A stretch of DNA of 64,000 bases. It comes from Crossiella sp. CA-258035 (lineage in GTDB: Bacteria > Actinomycetota > Actinomycetes > Mycobacteriales > Pseudonocardiaceae). This document shows positions 16,286-24,101 of this stretch, in pieces. The stretch covers positions 5,922,001-5,986,000 of the forward strand of contig NZ_CP116413.1 in assembly GCF_030064675.1 (NCBI RefSeq), written 5' to 3'. The position numbers and the translations under genes are program-made. A model generated the notes under the pieces. That model ran no database searches. It was given only the letters and a program-made list of their open reading frames with translations, and was not told the origin of the DNA. Positions within the stretch are counted from its first letter, which is position 1; each line of letters opens with the position of its first letter.

Positions 16286-17239
16286 CTAGGACCGGCGGGC
16301 CACCTGTGGTGACGGTCGATCGACCCGCACGGAAGGAGCAACTGTCCGACTCCGCTGCGTGAGTACCACGCAGGCCAGCAGGACCACCGCCATCAGCGCG
16401 GTGTACACGCCGATCTCCTCGCCGAGCAGCAGCGCCGCCCAGCTCAGGGTGAACACCGGCTGGGCCAGCTGCACCTGTCCGACCTTGGCCACCCCGCCGC
16501 GGGCCAGTCCGGCGTACCAGGCGAAGAAGCCGAGGAACATCGACACCAGGCTCACGTAGCCGAAGCTCGCCCACGCCTGCCAGCTCACCGCCGCCGGTGC
16601 GATGGGCAGCGCGGAGACCACGGTGAGCGGCACGGTCAGCGGCAGCGAGACGACCAGCGCCCAGCAGATGGTGCGCGCGCCGCCGAGGTCGCGGGCCAGC
16701 GCGCCGCCCTCGGCGTAACCCAGGCCGCACAGCACCACCGCGGCCAGCAGCAGCAGGTCGGCGAGCTCGAAGCTCCCGCTGAGCCCGCCGGCGGTGCCCA
16801 GGAACACCAGCACCGCGAGCAGGCCGGCGCCGCTGGAGAGCCAGAACCGGCCGCTGGGCCGCTCCCCCGCGCGCAGCACCGCCCACACCGCGGTGGCCGC
16901 GGGCAGCACCGCGATCACCACCGCGCCGTGCGAGGCGGTCTGCACGGTCAGCGCGAGCGAGGTGAACAGCGGGAAGCCGATGATCACGCCGAGGGCGACC
17001 AGCAGCAGCCGCCCGACCTGCCGCCGGTTCAGCCGACCCCAGCCGGTCAGCCACAGGTAGCCGAGGGAGAGCACCCCGGCCACCGCGGCCCGGCCGAAGG
17101 CGACGAACCAGGGGTTCAGCTCGGCCACCGCGAGGCGGGTCAGCGGCAGCGACAGGCTGAAGCTGAGCACGCCCAGCGCGCCGAGCAGGAAGCCGCCCGT
17201 TATCCGGTTCTGGGCGATTACGTTACTCTTGTCCCTCAT
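16286..17239 (-). CDS. EamA/DMT family transporter
   Basis: 317 residues forming about ten transmembrane helices in the two-times-five arrangement of EamA drug/metabolite transporters, starting ITGGFLLGALGVLSF and ending with a short basic tail. These proteins usually export amino acids, purines or other small metabolites. The ATG at 17239 overlaps the ATG of the divergent MocR gene (CATG, 17237-17240), and TATCGT on the minus strand (17250-17245) is five bases upstream, so the message is probably leaderless. Pairing with a MocR regulator suggests control by that regulator and an amino-acid-like substrate. Confidence 0.9.
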   Translation of the reverse strand: MRDKSNVIAQNRITGGFLLGALGVLSFSLSLPLTRLAVAELNPWFVAFGRAAVAGVLSLGYLWLTGWGRLNRRQVGRLLLVALGVIIGFPLFTSLALTVQTASHGAVVIAVLPAATAVWAVLRAGERPSGRFWLSSGAGLLAVLVFLGTAGGLSGSFELADLLLLAAVVLCGLGYAEGGALARDLGGARTICWALVVSLPLTVPLTVVSALPIAPAAVSWQAWASFGYVSLVSMFLGFFAWYAGLARGGVAKVGQVQLAQPVFTLSWAALLLGEEIGVYTALMAVVLLACVVLTQRSRTVAPSVRVDRPSPQVARRS

Positions 17240-17270
17240 GAATGACGATAACGCCGCCCGTCGCGTTATC
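17198..17270. promoter_or_regulatory. Overlapping divergent leaderless promoters with CGTTATC repeats
   Basis: CGTTATC occurs at 17198-17204 and 17264-17270 and inverted (GATAACG) at 17247-17253, with a partial CGTTAC at 17221-17226. The -10 candidate of the MocR gene, TACTCT (17224-17229), lies inside EamA coding sequence. The -10 candidate of EamA, TATCGT on the minus strand (17250-17245), lies inside MocR coding sequence and overlaps the inverted copy. The arrangement fits MocR binding that controls both genes. Confidence 0.55.
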
Positions 17271-18635
17271 CAAGAGCTGCGGGCGCACGTCACCTCCGCG
17301 GCTCCCGGCTCCCGGCTGCCCTCGGTGCGGGATCTCATGGCCAGGCACCGGATCTCGCCGGTCACCGCGCAGCGGGCGATCCGTCAGCTGGCCAGCGAGG
17401 GCCTGGTGGAGGTGCGGCCGGGCAAGGGCAGTTTTGTCGCCCCGCGCGCCACCGGCGTTACCGAGGTGGCCGACCTGTCCTGGCAGGCGGTGGCCCTCGG
17501 CGAGCGCAAGGCCGGTGAGGAGGCGCTGCCCGAGCTGCTGGCCATGCCGCGCCCCGAGCTGATCCCGCTCTCGGCCGGCTACCTGGAGGCCGCGCTGCAA
17601 CCGGTGAGCGCGCTCGGCGCGGCGCTGGCCAGGGCGGCCCGGCGGCCTTCGTCCTGGGAACGCGGCGCCGTGGAGGGCCGCCTGGAGCTGCGGTCCTGGT
17701 TCGCCCGCCAGGCCGGTGGGGCGCTGCGGGCCGGGGACATGGTGGTCTGCCCCGGCGGGCAGGCCGCGCTGGGCACCGCGTTGCGCGCGCTGTGCGTGCC
17801 GGGCGACACCGTGCTGGTGGAAGCGCCGACCTACCTGGGCGTGATCGCGGCCGCGCGCACCTTCGGCCTGCGCGTGGTGGGCGTGCCGGTGGACGCCGAC
17901 GGCGTGCGCCCCGACCTGCTGGCCGCCGCGTTCGAGCGCACCGGGGCCCGGCTGTTCTACTGCCAGCCCGCCTACGCCAACCCGCACGGCGCGGTGCTGG
18001 CCCGGCACCGGCGGGCCGAGGTGCTGGCCGCGGCCCGCGCGGCCAGGGCGTTCATCCTGGAGGACGACTGGGCGCGGGACCTGGTGATCGAGGGCGAGCA
18101 GCCGCTGCCGCTGGTCGCCGAGGACCTGCACGGCCACGTGGTGCACCTGCGGTCGCTGACCAAGGCGGGCGCGCCCGGCCTGCGGGTGGCCGCGCTCGGC
18201 GCGCGCGGCGCGGCAGGCGCGCGGATCCGCACCGCCAGGGTGGCCGACGACTTCTTCGTCTCCGGGCCGCTGCAGGAGGCCGCGCTGGAGTTCGTGGCCT
18301 CCCCGGCCTGGGCGCGGCACCAGCGCACCCTGCGCGCCGAGCTGCTGGCGCGCCGGGACACCCTGGTCGCCGCGCTGGCCACGCACCTGCCCGAGCTGAC
18401 CCTGGCCGTGCTGCCCCGCGGCGGGCTGCACGTGTGGGCCCGGCTGCCCGACGGGGTGGATGATCTCGCGCTGACCACCGCGGCCGCGGCGCACGGCGTC
18501 GTCGTGTTTCCCGGGCGACCTTGGTACGCCGCGGAACCACCGGCTCCGCACCTCCGGCTGACCTTCGGCGCGGCCGCCCCCGAGGTGCTCGGGGAGGGGG
18601 TGCGGCGGCTGGCCGCGGCGTTCGCGAGCTTGTGA
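17238..18635 (+). CDS. MocR-family regulator (GntR HTH + aminotransferase-like domain)
   Basis: 465 residues from ATG 17238. The GntR winged helix (about 5-72) contains SRLPSVRDLMARHRISPVT and RPGKGSFV. The aminotransferase-like domain has the PLP lysine at 309 in LRSLTKAGAPGLRVAALG and the conserved CQPAYANPHG. It resembles the first MocR protein in architecture but is clearly diverged in sequence. It probably regulates the divergent EamA transporter and itself. TTG 17229, three codons upstream, is a weaker start because it falls on the proposed -10 box. Confidence 0.92.
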   Translation: MNDDNAARRVIQELRAHVTSAAPGSRLPSVRDLMARHRISPVTAQRAIRQLASEGLVEVRPGKGSFVAPRATGVTEVADLSWQAVALGERKAGEEALPELLAMPRPELIPLSAGYLEAALQPVSALGAALARAARRPSSWERGAVEGRLELRSWFARQAGGALRAGDMVVCPGGQAALGTALRALCVPGDTVLVEAPTYLGVIAAARTFGLRVVGVPVDADGVRPDLLAAAFERTGARLFYCQPAYANPHGAVLARHRRAEVLAAARAARAFILEDDWARDLVIEGEQPLPLVAEDLHGHVVHLRSLTKAGAPGLRVAALGARGAAGARIRTARVADDFFVSGPLQEAALEFVASPAWARHQRTLRAELLARRDTLVAALATHLPELTLAVLPRGGLHVWARLPDGVDDLALTTAAAAHGVVVFPGRPWYAAEPPAPHLRLTFGAAAPEVLGEGVRRLAAAFASL

Positions 18636-18636
18636 C

Positions 18637-18828
18637 TCAGTCCCGTGCCGTCGCCTGCTGGGGGATGACCGGCGACTGGGGACGGCGCTGGATCTCGTCC
18701 AGCATCTCGGCGATGGTGTCCGGCACGAACAACTCCACCACCTTCTTGGCCGCTGCCAACAGATCCTCGCGGGTGGCCACCGCGTCCTGCCGAGCCACAC
18801 TCTGGTACATCACGACCTCATACCTCAT
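18637..18828 (-). CDS. Small hypothetical protein (63 aa)
   Basis: A 63-residue frame rich in predicted helix (REDLLAAAKKVVELFVPDTIAEMLDEIQ) with no membrane segment, not recognised. Start choice is uncertain: ATG 18828 overlaps its own GGAGG, while ATG 18810 (57 residues) has AGG at good spacing. It ends two bases from the convergent MocR gene. The upstream region holds three related repeats, supporting a regulated gene. Confidence 0.5.
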   Translation of the reverse strand: MRYEVVMYQSVARQDAVATREDLLAAAKKVVELFVPDTIAEMLDEIQRRPQSPVIPQQATARD

Positions 18829-18853
18829 CCTCCACCGGCCGCGCCCGACTTCC

Positions 18854-18900
18854 CTTGCCGGACAACAGATCTACCTGCCAGTACGGAGTTACCGGCAAGT
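18854..18900. promoter_or_regulatory. Cluster of three related operator-like repeats
   Basis: CTTGCCGG (18854-18861) is the exact reverse complement of CCGGCAAG (18892-18899). The second arm is part of TACCGGCAAGT (18890-18900), a 9/11 direct repeat of TACCTGCCAGT (18872-18882). On the minus strand TAGATC nearby could be a -10 box for the small gene ending at 18637. No regulator is identified. Confidence 0.5.
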
Positions 18901-18939
18901 CATCGCCCGATCGGCCTTATCGGTGCTGCGTCACAGCGT

Positions 18940-19887
18940 TCATGCTGGTACAAGCAACACGAGGAGTGGTCCAGTAGCGAAGGTGAGCGGCTGACCGCCC
19001 GGTTGGGTGAAGGTGGTCCCGTTGTCGGCAGCGGGCCGTGACCACCGGCCTTGGTAGGACCGCCCGTCCCGCAGCACAGTGGCCTCGCCGGAGCCGACGG
19101 TCTGGGCGAACGGGCTGGTGCCCTTGCTGTCCCGGAACGGCGAGTCGCGCACCACGACCTTCTGCACCACCACGGTGCTCACGCTGACCGCGCCGCCCTC
19201 GGCCGCGGCCAGCGGCGCGCCGTCCATGCCGACCCGCCAGCGCTGCTCCTGCGGGCTGTAGTCCAGCGACACCACCGCCGCCGGGTAGCGCACCACGTGC
19301 TGGGTGGTCTCCGCGCCGCCCTCGGGGGCCGGTCCGAAGCGGAAACCGATGTCCCGCACCGCACCCGCGCCGGGCGCGGCGGCCAGCAGCTTCTCCGGGA
19401 CGGCGTAGGTGTTGTGCGGGGCGGCGCGGCGGGAGTCGTGGGTGTAGGCGTCCCGGGCCTTGTCCGGCGGCACCGGCACCAGCGGGGCGGCCGCGATCCG
19501 CGGCGCGAGCTCGGGCGCGGAGCCGGAGTAGGCCAGCGCGGGACGCTGGAACTGTTGCAGCAGCTCAAGATCTGACTCCCGGGCGCTGCGCACCGGCCCG
19601 ACCGAGGCGGGCAGCCGCGAGCTGAACACCGCGACGAACCGGGTCAGGCCGCCCTCGACCGGTTCCAGGTAGAGCAGGTCGGCCTGGGTGAGCCCGGTCT
19701 GCGGGCGCGCGGGCGAGACGTTGTCGATCTTGACCGCGAGCACCGGCTGACCGGCCGCGGCGGGTAGTCCGGTCAGCGGCGAAGGCGCTTCGGCCGCGGA
19801 GCTGGACGGGCTGGTGGGCGGCGGGGCTGGGGTGGAGCAGGCGCCCAGCAGAAGGAGCGACAGGAGCGGGGCGGTCAGTCGGTGCAC
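18940..19887 (-). CDS. DUF3048 domain lipoprotein
   Basis: 315 residues. It begins with a lipoprotein signal peptide, hydrophobic LLSLLLLGAC with the lipidated cysteine at 17, then a proline/serine-rich linker. The DUF3048 domain follows with VLAVKIDNVSPARPQTGL, ADLLYLEPVEGGLTRF and RSARESDLELL, and a C-terminal half ending in GRWSRP and QPLTFATGPLLVLLVP. It is exported and anchored to the outer face of the membrane; the family's function is unknown. Confidence 0.9.
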   Translation of the reverse strand: MHRLTAPLLSLLLLGACSTPAPPPTSPSSSAAEAPSPLTGLPAAAGQPVLAVKIDNVSPARPQTGLTQADLLYLEPVEGGLTRFVAVFSSRLPASVGPVRSARESDLELLQQFQRPALAYSGSAPELAPRIAAAPLVPVPPDKARDAYTHDSRRAAPHNTYAVPEKLLAAAPGAGAVRDIGFRFGPAPEGGAETTQHVVRYPAAVVSLDYSPQEQRWRVGMDGAPLAAAEGGAVSVSTVVVQKVVVRDSPFRDSKGTSPFAQTVGSGEATVLRDGRSYQGRWSRPAADNGTTFTQPGGQPLTFATGPLLVLLVPA

Positions 19888-20004
19888 GGCAACCTCCCGG
19901 CGAGGCCAGTGCAGTGAGGTTAGCGAGTTCGGGGGGTGCCAGCGACCTGACTTTCAGGCAGACTTACAGCCTAGCTGATAGTTCCGACTCCCTTGGAGGA
20001 CCTC

Positions 20005-20694
20005 GTGTCCGAGCGACTCACCGTCGGCATCCTCGTTTCCCCTGGTTACGTCGTCGCCGACATCATCGGGCCGCAGACCGTCTTCGGCATGCAGCCCGAT
20101 GTGGACCTGCACCTGCTGTGGAAGGACACCGGCCCGGTGGTCGGCGCCCCGGCGTTCCCGACCGTGCCGACCACCCGCTTCGCCGACTGCCCGGAGGAGC
20201 TGGACGTGCTCGCGGTGGGCGCGGTCGGCTCCGAGGTGCTCGGCGACCCCGAGGTGATCGAGTTCTTCGGCCAGGCAGCGCGCCGGGCCAGGCACGTGAT
20301 CGCGATCTGCGGCGGCACCTTCGTGGCCGGGCTGGCCGGCCTGCTCACCAACCGGCGCGCCACCACCAACTTCCACCTGGCCGACCTGCTGCCCAGGGTC
20401 GGCGCGATCCCGGCCGGGACCGGGATCGTGGTGCGGGACGGCGACATCTGGACCGCGGGGCCGGTCACCGGGTCCTACGAGGCGGCACTGCTGGTGCTGG
20501 CCGAGCTGCGCGGGATCGAGGCGGCGCGGCGGGCGGAGCTGGACCTGGAGTTCGCGCCGAAGCCGCCGTTCGGCACTGGGAGTCCGGCGCTGGCCGGGCC
20601 GGAGCTGACCGCGGAGTCGGTGGCGGCGTTCAGCGGGTGGCACGAGGAGCTGGCGGCGGTGCTGGACCGGGCGGAGGTGGCGGCCCGCGCCTGA
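20005..20694 (+). CDS. DJ-1/PfpI family protein (isonitrile hydratase-like)
   Basis: 229 residues from GTG 20005, preceded by GGAGG at a spacing of six. The upstream TTG 19993 overlaps that ribosome-binding site and is rejected. The DJ-1/PfpI domain keeps the elbow cysteine 102 in VIAICGGTFVAGLAGLL and the following NRRATTNFHLADLL typical of the isonitrile hydratase/ThiJ group. The substrate is unknown. It is divergent from the DUF3048 gene and converges on the MarR gene. Confidence 0.85.
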   Translation: MSERLTVGILVSPGYVVADIIGPQTVFGMQPDVDLHLLWKDTGPVVGAPAFPTVPTTRFADCPEELDVLAVGAVGSEVLGDPEVIEFFGQAARRARHVIAICGGTFVAGLAGLLTNRRATTNFHLADLLPRVGAIPAGTGIVVRDGDIWTAGPVTGSYEAALLVLAELRGIEAARRAELDLEFAPKPPFGTGSPALAGPELTAESVAAFSGWHEELAAVLDRAEVAARA

Positions 20695-20718
20695 GCGCGG
20701 CGGCCGGGGCGGGGCCGG

Positions 20719-21159
20719 TCAGCTCGCCGAGCGTCGTGGTGGGGCCATCAGCGGTGCCAGGCCCGTGCGCAGCGCGGCCCGCTGCTCCTGCGTGAGCTGC
20801 CCGAGCACTTCCTCGTCCAGCCGCGCCCCGGCCCTGGCCAGTTCCGCCAGCAGTTCCCGGCCGCGTTCGGTGATCTCCAGCCGGGCCGCGTGCCCGTGCC
20901 CGGCGAGCACCCGCTCCACCGCGCCCCGCTCCTCCAGCGCGCGCACCGTGGTGTGCATGCTCTGCGTGGTGACCCCCGCGCGCCGGGCCAGGTCCGAATA
21001 GGACAGATCGGGGCGGCGGGACAGGTGGCCCAGCGCGCCGAAGTGGCGCAGGGTGAGGCCGTGCGCGGCCAGTTCCTCGTCGACGCGGCGGCTCAGCAGC
21101 CTGCCGACCGTCACCAGCAGCAGGGTGGTGGAGTCCGCCACCGTCGGCTCCTCGGCCAT
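20719..21159 (-). CDS. MarR family transcriptional regulator
   Basis: 146 residues from ATG 21159. It shows the MarR winged helix: GALGHLSRRPDLSYSDLARRAGVTTQSMHTTVRALEERG in outline (about 50-90), then the wing RLEITERGRELLAELARAG. It probably responds to a small phenolic or oxidant ligand. It starts 10 bases after the stop of the upstream 111-residue gene, so the two form an operon and that gene may be its partner. Confidence 0.9.
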   Translation of the reverse strand: MAEEPTVADSTTLLLVTVGRLLSRRVDEELAAHGLTLRHFGALGHLSRRPDLSYSDLARRAGVTTQSMHTTVRALEERGAVERVLAGHGHAARLEITERGRELLAELARAGARLDEEVLGQLTQEQRAALRTGLAPLMAPPRRSAS

Positions 21160-21169
21160 GCCGGTGATC

Positions 21170-21505
21170 TTACGGCCACTTGCCGATGACCAGCTGCGGT
21201 GCGAGCCGGGTGTGCGGGGCGGGCAGGGCCAGCAGCTCGGCGACCACATCGCGCAGGCTGCCCGCGCAGTCCCAGACCACGCCGCCCTTGGCGCCGGGCT
21301 GGTCGGCGAGCAGGCGGACCGCGCGGGCGTCGTCGCGGTCGGCGATGAACACCGCGTCGGTGAAGTCCCGGTCGGTGAACGAACCGGCCAAGCCGAGGGT
21401 CTGCCCTGCCTCGACCCAGGGCCGGAAGATCCAGCCTGCCTCGCGCAGTGCGGCCAGCACGACCAGCTCCGGATCGTCCTGGGCCGCCTCATGCCCTGCC
21501 GTCAT
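21170..21505 (-). CDS. Hypothetical protein cotranscribed with MarR regulator
   Basis: 111 residues, not recognised. ATG 21505 is preceded by GAGGTGA at good spacing. The sequence looks like a small globular protein (VLAALREAGWIFRPWVEAG near the N-terminus, DAVFIADRDDARAVRLLAD in the middle) with no membrane segments. Its gene is first in a two-gene operon with marR, so a ligand-handling role is possible but not shown. Confidence 0.72.
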   Translation of the reverse strand: MTAGHEAAQDDPELVVLAALREAGWIFRPWVEAGQTLGLAGSFTDRDFTDAVFIADRDDARAVRLLADQPGAKGGVVWDCAGSLRDVVAELLALPAPHTRLAPQLVIGKWP

Positions 21506-21548
21506 CGTTCACCTCAAATCCGCTTGCTTGCGCAGCGTACCCCCTTGC

Positions 21549-22361
21549 TCACGCTGTGAAACCGTTGGGTGCGAAGGCCACGGCCAGGTGCAGGTTCATC
21601 GCGCACGGCACCCGGCCGTCCGGCAGCACGGTGACGGTGCTGTCGAAACAGCGGCGCAGGGTGGCCAGCGCGGCCGGGTCCAGCGGGCCGAGGTCGTAGA
21701 TCTCGACCAGCCGCGCCCACACCTGGTCCAGGCCGCCGGTGAGGTCCAGCCGGATGGCGCGCCAGTCCACCTGGCCGAACCCGGCGCCGCCGAGCACCTG
21801 CTCCAGACCGGCCCGGTGCCGGGCGCGGCGATCGCCCAGCTCGGGCTGGCGGCGGTCCACCGGAACCTCTTCCAGCACCGATCGGGTGAGGTCGTTGAAC
21901 ACCTCGTAGGCGGTGCCGGGCACGGCCCCGCCGGGCAGCACCACGGCCAGCACGCCTTCGGGCGCGAGCACCCTGGCCAGCTCGGCCGCCACCCGGTCCA
22001 GGTCGCTCAGCTGGGCCAGCGCGAGGTGCGAGACGCAGGCGTCGAAGCTGTCGTCGGGGAACGGCAGCGCGCTCGGGCAGGCCACCGCGAGTGCCGCACC
22101 GGCGAGCGCGGGCCGTTGGCGGGCAACGGAAAGCGGCTCCGCGGCCGGGTCGGTGCCGGCCAGCCGCCTGGGGTGCGCGTGCGCCAGCAGGTCGAGCAGG
22201 TGGCCGTCCCCGCAACCCAGGTCCAGCACCCGGCGCTGACCCGCGACGACGTCGCTGAGCACCTGGTAGCTGGTCCGGCCGTCCGGGACCCGGCCCGCGT
22301 CGACGGTCAGGCGGCCCAGGTGGATCGGTCCCAGCGACGCCTCGCGCGCGGCAACCATCAT
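21549..22361 (-). CDS. Class I SAM-dependent methyltransferase
   Basis: 270 residues with a Rossmann-like methyltransferase core. Motif I is VLDLGCGDGHLLDLL near residue 45, the acidic motif II is in LAGTDPAAEPL, then the LPFPDDSFDACVSHLALAQL segment and RVLAPEGVLAVVLPGG. The acceptor is unknown. A double ATG begins at 22361, with TATGTT eight bases upstream as a possible -10 box. Confidence 0.88.
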   Translation of the reverse strand: MMVAAREASLGPIHLGRLTVDAGRVPDGRTSYQVLSDVVAGQRRVLDLGCGDGHLLDLLAHAHPRRLAGTDPAAEPLSVARQRPALAGAALAVACPSALPFPDDSFDACVSHLALAQLSDLDRVAAELARVLAPEGVLAVVLPGGAVPGTAYEVFNDLTRSVLEEVPVDRRQPELGDRRARHRAGLEQVLGGAGFGQVDWRAIRLDLTGGLDQVWARLVEIYDLGPLDPAALATLRRCFDSTVTVLPDGRVPCAMNLHLAVAFAPNGFTA

Positions 22362-22443
22362 GATCGGAGAACATACGGCAGCCGCGCCACCGTGATCGTC
22401 AAGGCGGGCGACTCGCCAGCCGTGTCACCGGAAGGGCGCAACG

Positions 22444-23814
22444 CTAGGCCAGCTGCTTCACTGCGGTCACCAGGCTGGCGAGCGAGTCCTTGGCGTCGCC
22501 GAAGAGCAGGGTGGTGCGCGGGTTGAACAGCAGCTCGTTCTCGATCCCGGCGAACCCCGGCCGCATGGAGCGCTTGAGGAAGACCACCGACTCGGCCTTG
22601 TCCACGTCCAGGATCGGCATGCCGTAGATCGGGCTGTCCGGCTGGTCCCGGGCGGCCGGGTTGACCACGTCGTTCGCGCCGATCACCAGCGCGACGTCGG
22701 TGCTGGCCAGCCGCGGGTTGACCTCCTCCATTTCCTTGAGCTGCGCGTAGGGCACATCGGCCTCGGCGAGCAGCACGTTCATGTGGCCCGGCATCCGGCC
22801 CGCGACCGGGTGGATGCCGTAGGCGACCTCCACCCCGCGCGCGGCGAGCAGGTCGGCCAGCTCGCGGACCACGTGCTGGGCCTGGGCGACCGCGAGGCCG
22901 TAGCCGGGCACCACGACCACGGTGCGGGCGTAGCCGAGCTGGATGGCGATGTCCTCCGGGGTGCCCGCGCGCACCGTGCGGGACTCGGCCGGTCCGCCGC
23001 CACCGACCGCGGTGGCGGTGAAGGCGCCGAAGAGGATGTTGGTCAGCGAGCGGCCCATGGCCTTGGCCATCAGCCTGGTGAGCAGGGTGCCGGAGGCGCC
23101 GACCAGGGTGCCGGCCACGATCAGCAGGGTGTTGCCCAGCACGTAGCCGGAGGCGGCCACCGCCAGGCCGGTGAAGGCGTTGAGCAGGGAGATCGCGATC
23201 GGCACGTCCGCGCCGCCGACCGGCAGCACGAACAGCACGCCGAGCAGCAGCCCGGCCACGGTCAGCCCGATCACCAGCCCGGTGGACGCGGTGGGCAGCA
23301 CGGCCACCGCCAAACCCAGGCACAACACCGAAACGCCGATCGCGGTGGACCGTCCATAAGGGAGGGTCACCGGACGGGTGGTCATCAGCTCCTGGAGCTT
23401 GAGGAAGGTGACCAGGCTGCCGGAGAAGCTGACGCTGCCGACCAGCACGCCGAACACGGTGGCCGCGCGCATGCCGGTGCTGCCCGGGGTGGCCAGGAAC
23501 TCGGTGAGCGCGACCAGGGCCGCCGCCGCGCCGCCAACGCCGTTGAACAGCGCGACCATCTGCGGGATCGCGGTCATCTTCACCGCGCGGGCCGCGGGCA
23601 CGCCCACGACCACACCGAGGGCGATGGCGGCCAGGATCCAGCCCACGTTGCCGATCCGGCCGTCGAAGAAGGCGACCAGCACCGCGAACAGCATGCCCAG
23701 CGCGCCGACCGCGTTGGCCGTGCGGGCATGCTTGGGGGTGCTCAAACCCTTGAGCGCCAGGATGAAGCACAGCGCGGCGAGCAGGTAGACGAGGTGCACC
23801 AGATCCTGGCTCAT
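22444..23814 (-). CDS. pntB: NAD(P)+ transhydrogenase subunit beta
   Basis: 456 residues. About nine transmembrane helices form the proton-translocating domain II. The NADP(H)-binding domain III follows, with the motif VVVVPGYGLAVAQAQ, then AYGIHPVAGRMPGHMNVLLAEA and IGANDVVNPAARDQPDSPIYG. Together with the two alpha genes upstream it makes the membrane enzyme that couples proton flow to hydride transfer between NADH and NADP+, supplying NADPH. ATG 23814 overlaps the TGA of the preceding gene (ATGA), implying coupled translation. Confidence 0.97.
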   Translation of the reverse strand: MSQDLVHLVYLLAALCFILALKGLSTPKHARTANAVGALGMLFAVLVAFFDGRIGNVGWILAAIALGVVVGVPAARAVKMTAIPQMVALFNGVGGAAAALVALTEFLATPGSTGMRAATVFGVLVGSVSFSGSLVTFLKLQELMTTRPVTLPYGRSTAIGVSVLCLGLAVAVLPTASTGLVIGLTVAGLLLGVLFVLPVGGADVPIAISLLNAFTGLAVAASGYVLGNTLLIVAGTLVGASGTLLTRLMAKAMGRSLTNILFGAFTATAVGGGGPAESRTVRAGTPEDIAIQLGYARTVVVVPGYGLAVAQAQHVVRELADLLAARGVEVAYGIHPVAGRMPGHMNVLLAEADVPYAQLKEMEEVNPRLASTDVALVIGANDVVNPAARDQPDSPIYGMPILDVDKAESVVFLKRSMRPGFAGIENELLFNPRTTLLFGDAKDSLASLVTAVKQLA

Positions 23815-24101
23815 CGCCTGCGCTCCTTGCCGCCGAACATGCTCAGCATCCGGTCGGTGGCGACGAACCCGCCGACCACGTTGACCGTGGCGAAGACCAC
23901 CGCGAGCAGCGCCAGCACCAGCTCCACGGTGCTCTCCGCCTTGCCCGCCACCAGGATCGCGCCGACCAGGATCACGCCGTGGATGGCGTTGGCGCCGGAC
24001 ATCAGCGGGGTGTGCAGGATGGTGGCCACTTTGGACACCACCTCGAACCCGAGGAAGACCGAGAGCAGGAAGATGGTCAGCAGACTGATCTCGCTGGTCA
24101 C
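23811..24101 (-). CDS. pntAB: NAD(P)+ transhydrogenase subunit alpha, membrane part
   Basis: 96 residues, three or four transmembrane helices (LLTIFLLSVFLGFEVV, GVILVGAILVAG, VLALLAVVFATVNVVGGF) and a short basic tail. It is the separate domain II segment of the alpha subunit found in split-alpha transhydrogenases. The start is GTG 24101, with AAGGAGG five bases upstream, overlapping the TGA of pntAA as GTGA. The more upstream in-frame codons would lie inside pntAA. Confidence 0.94.
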   Translation of the reverse strand: MTSEISLLTIFLLSVFLGFEVVSKVATILHTPLMSGANAIHGVILVGAILVAGKAESTVELVLALLAVVFATVNVVGGFVATDRMLSMFGGKERRR

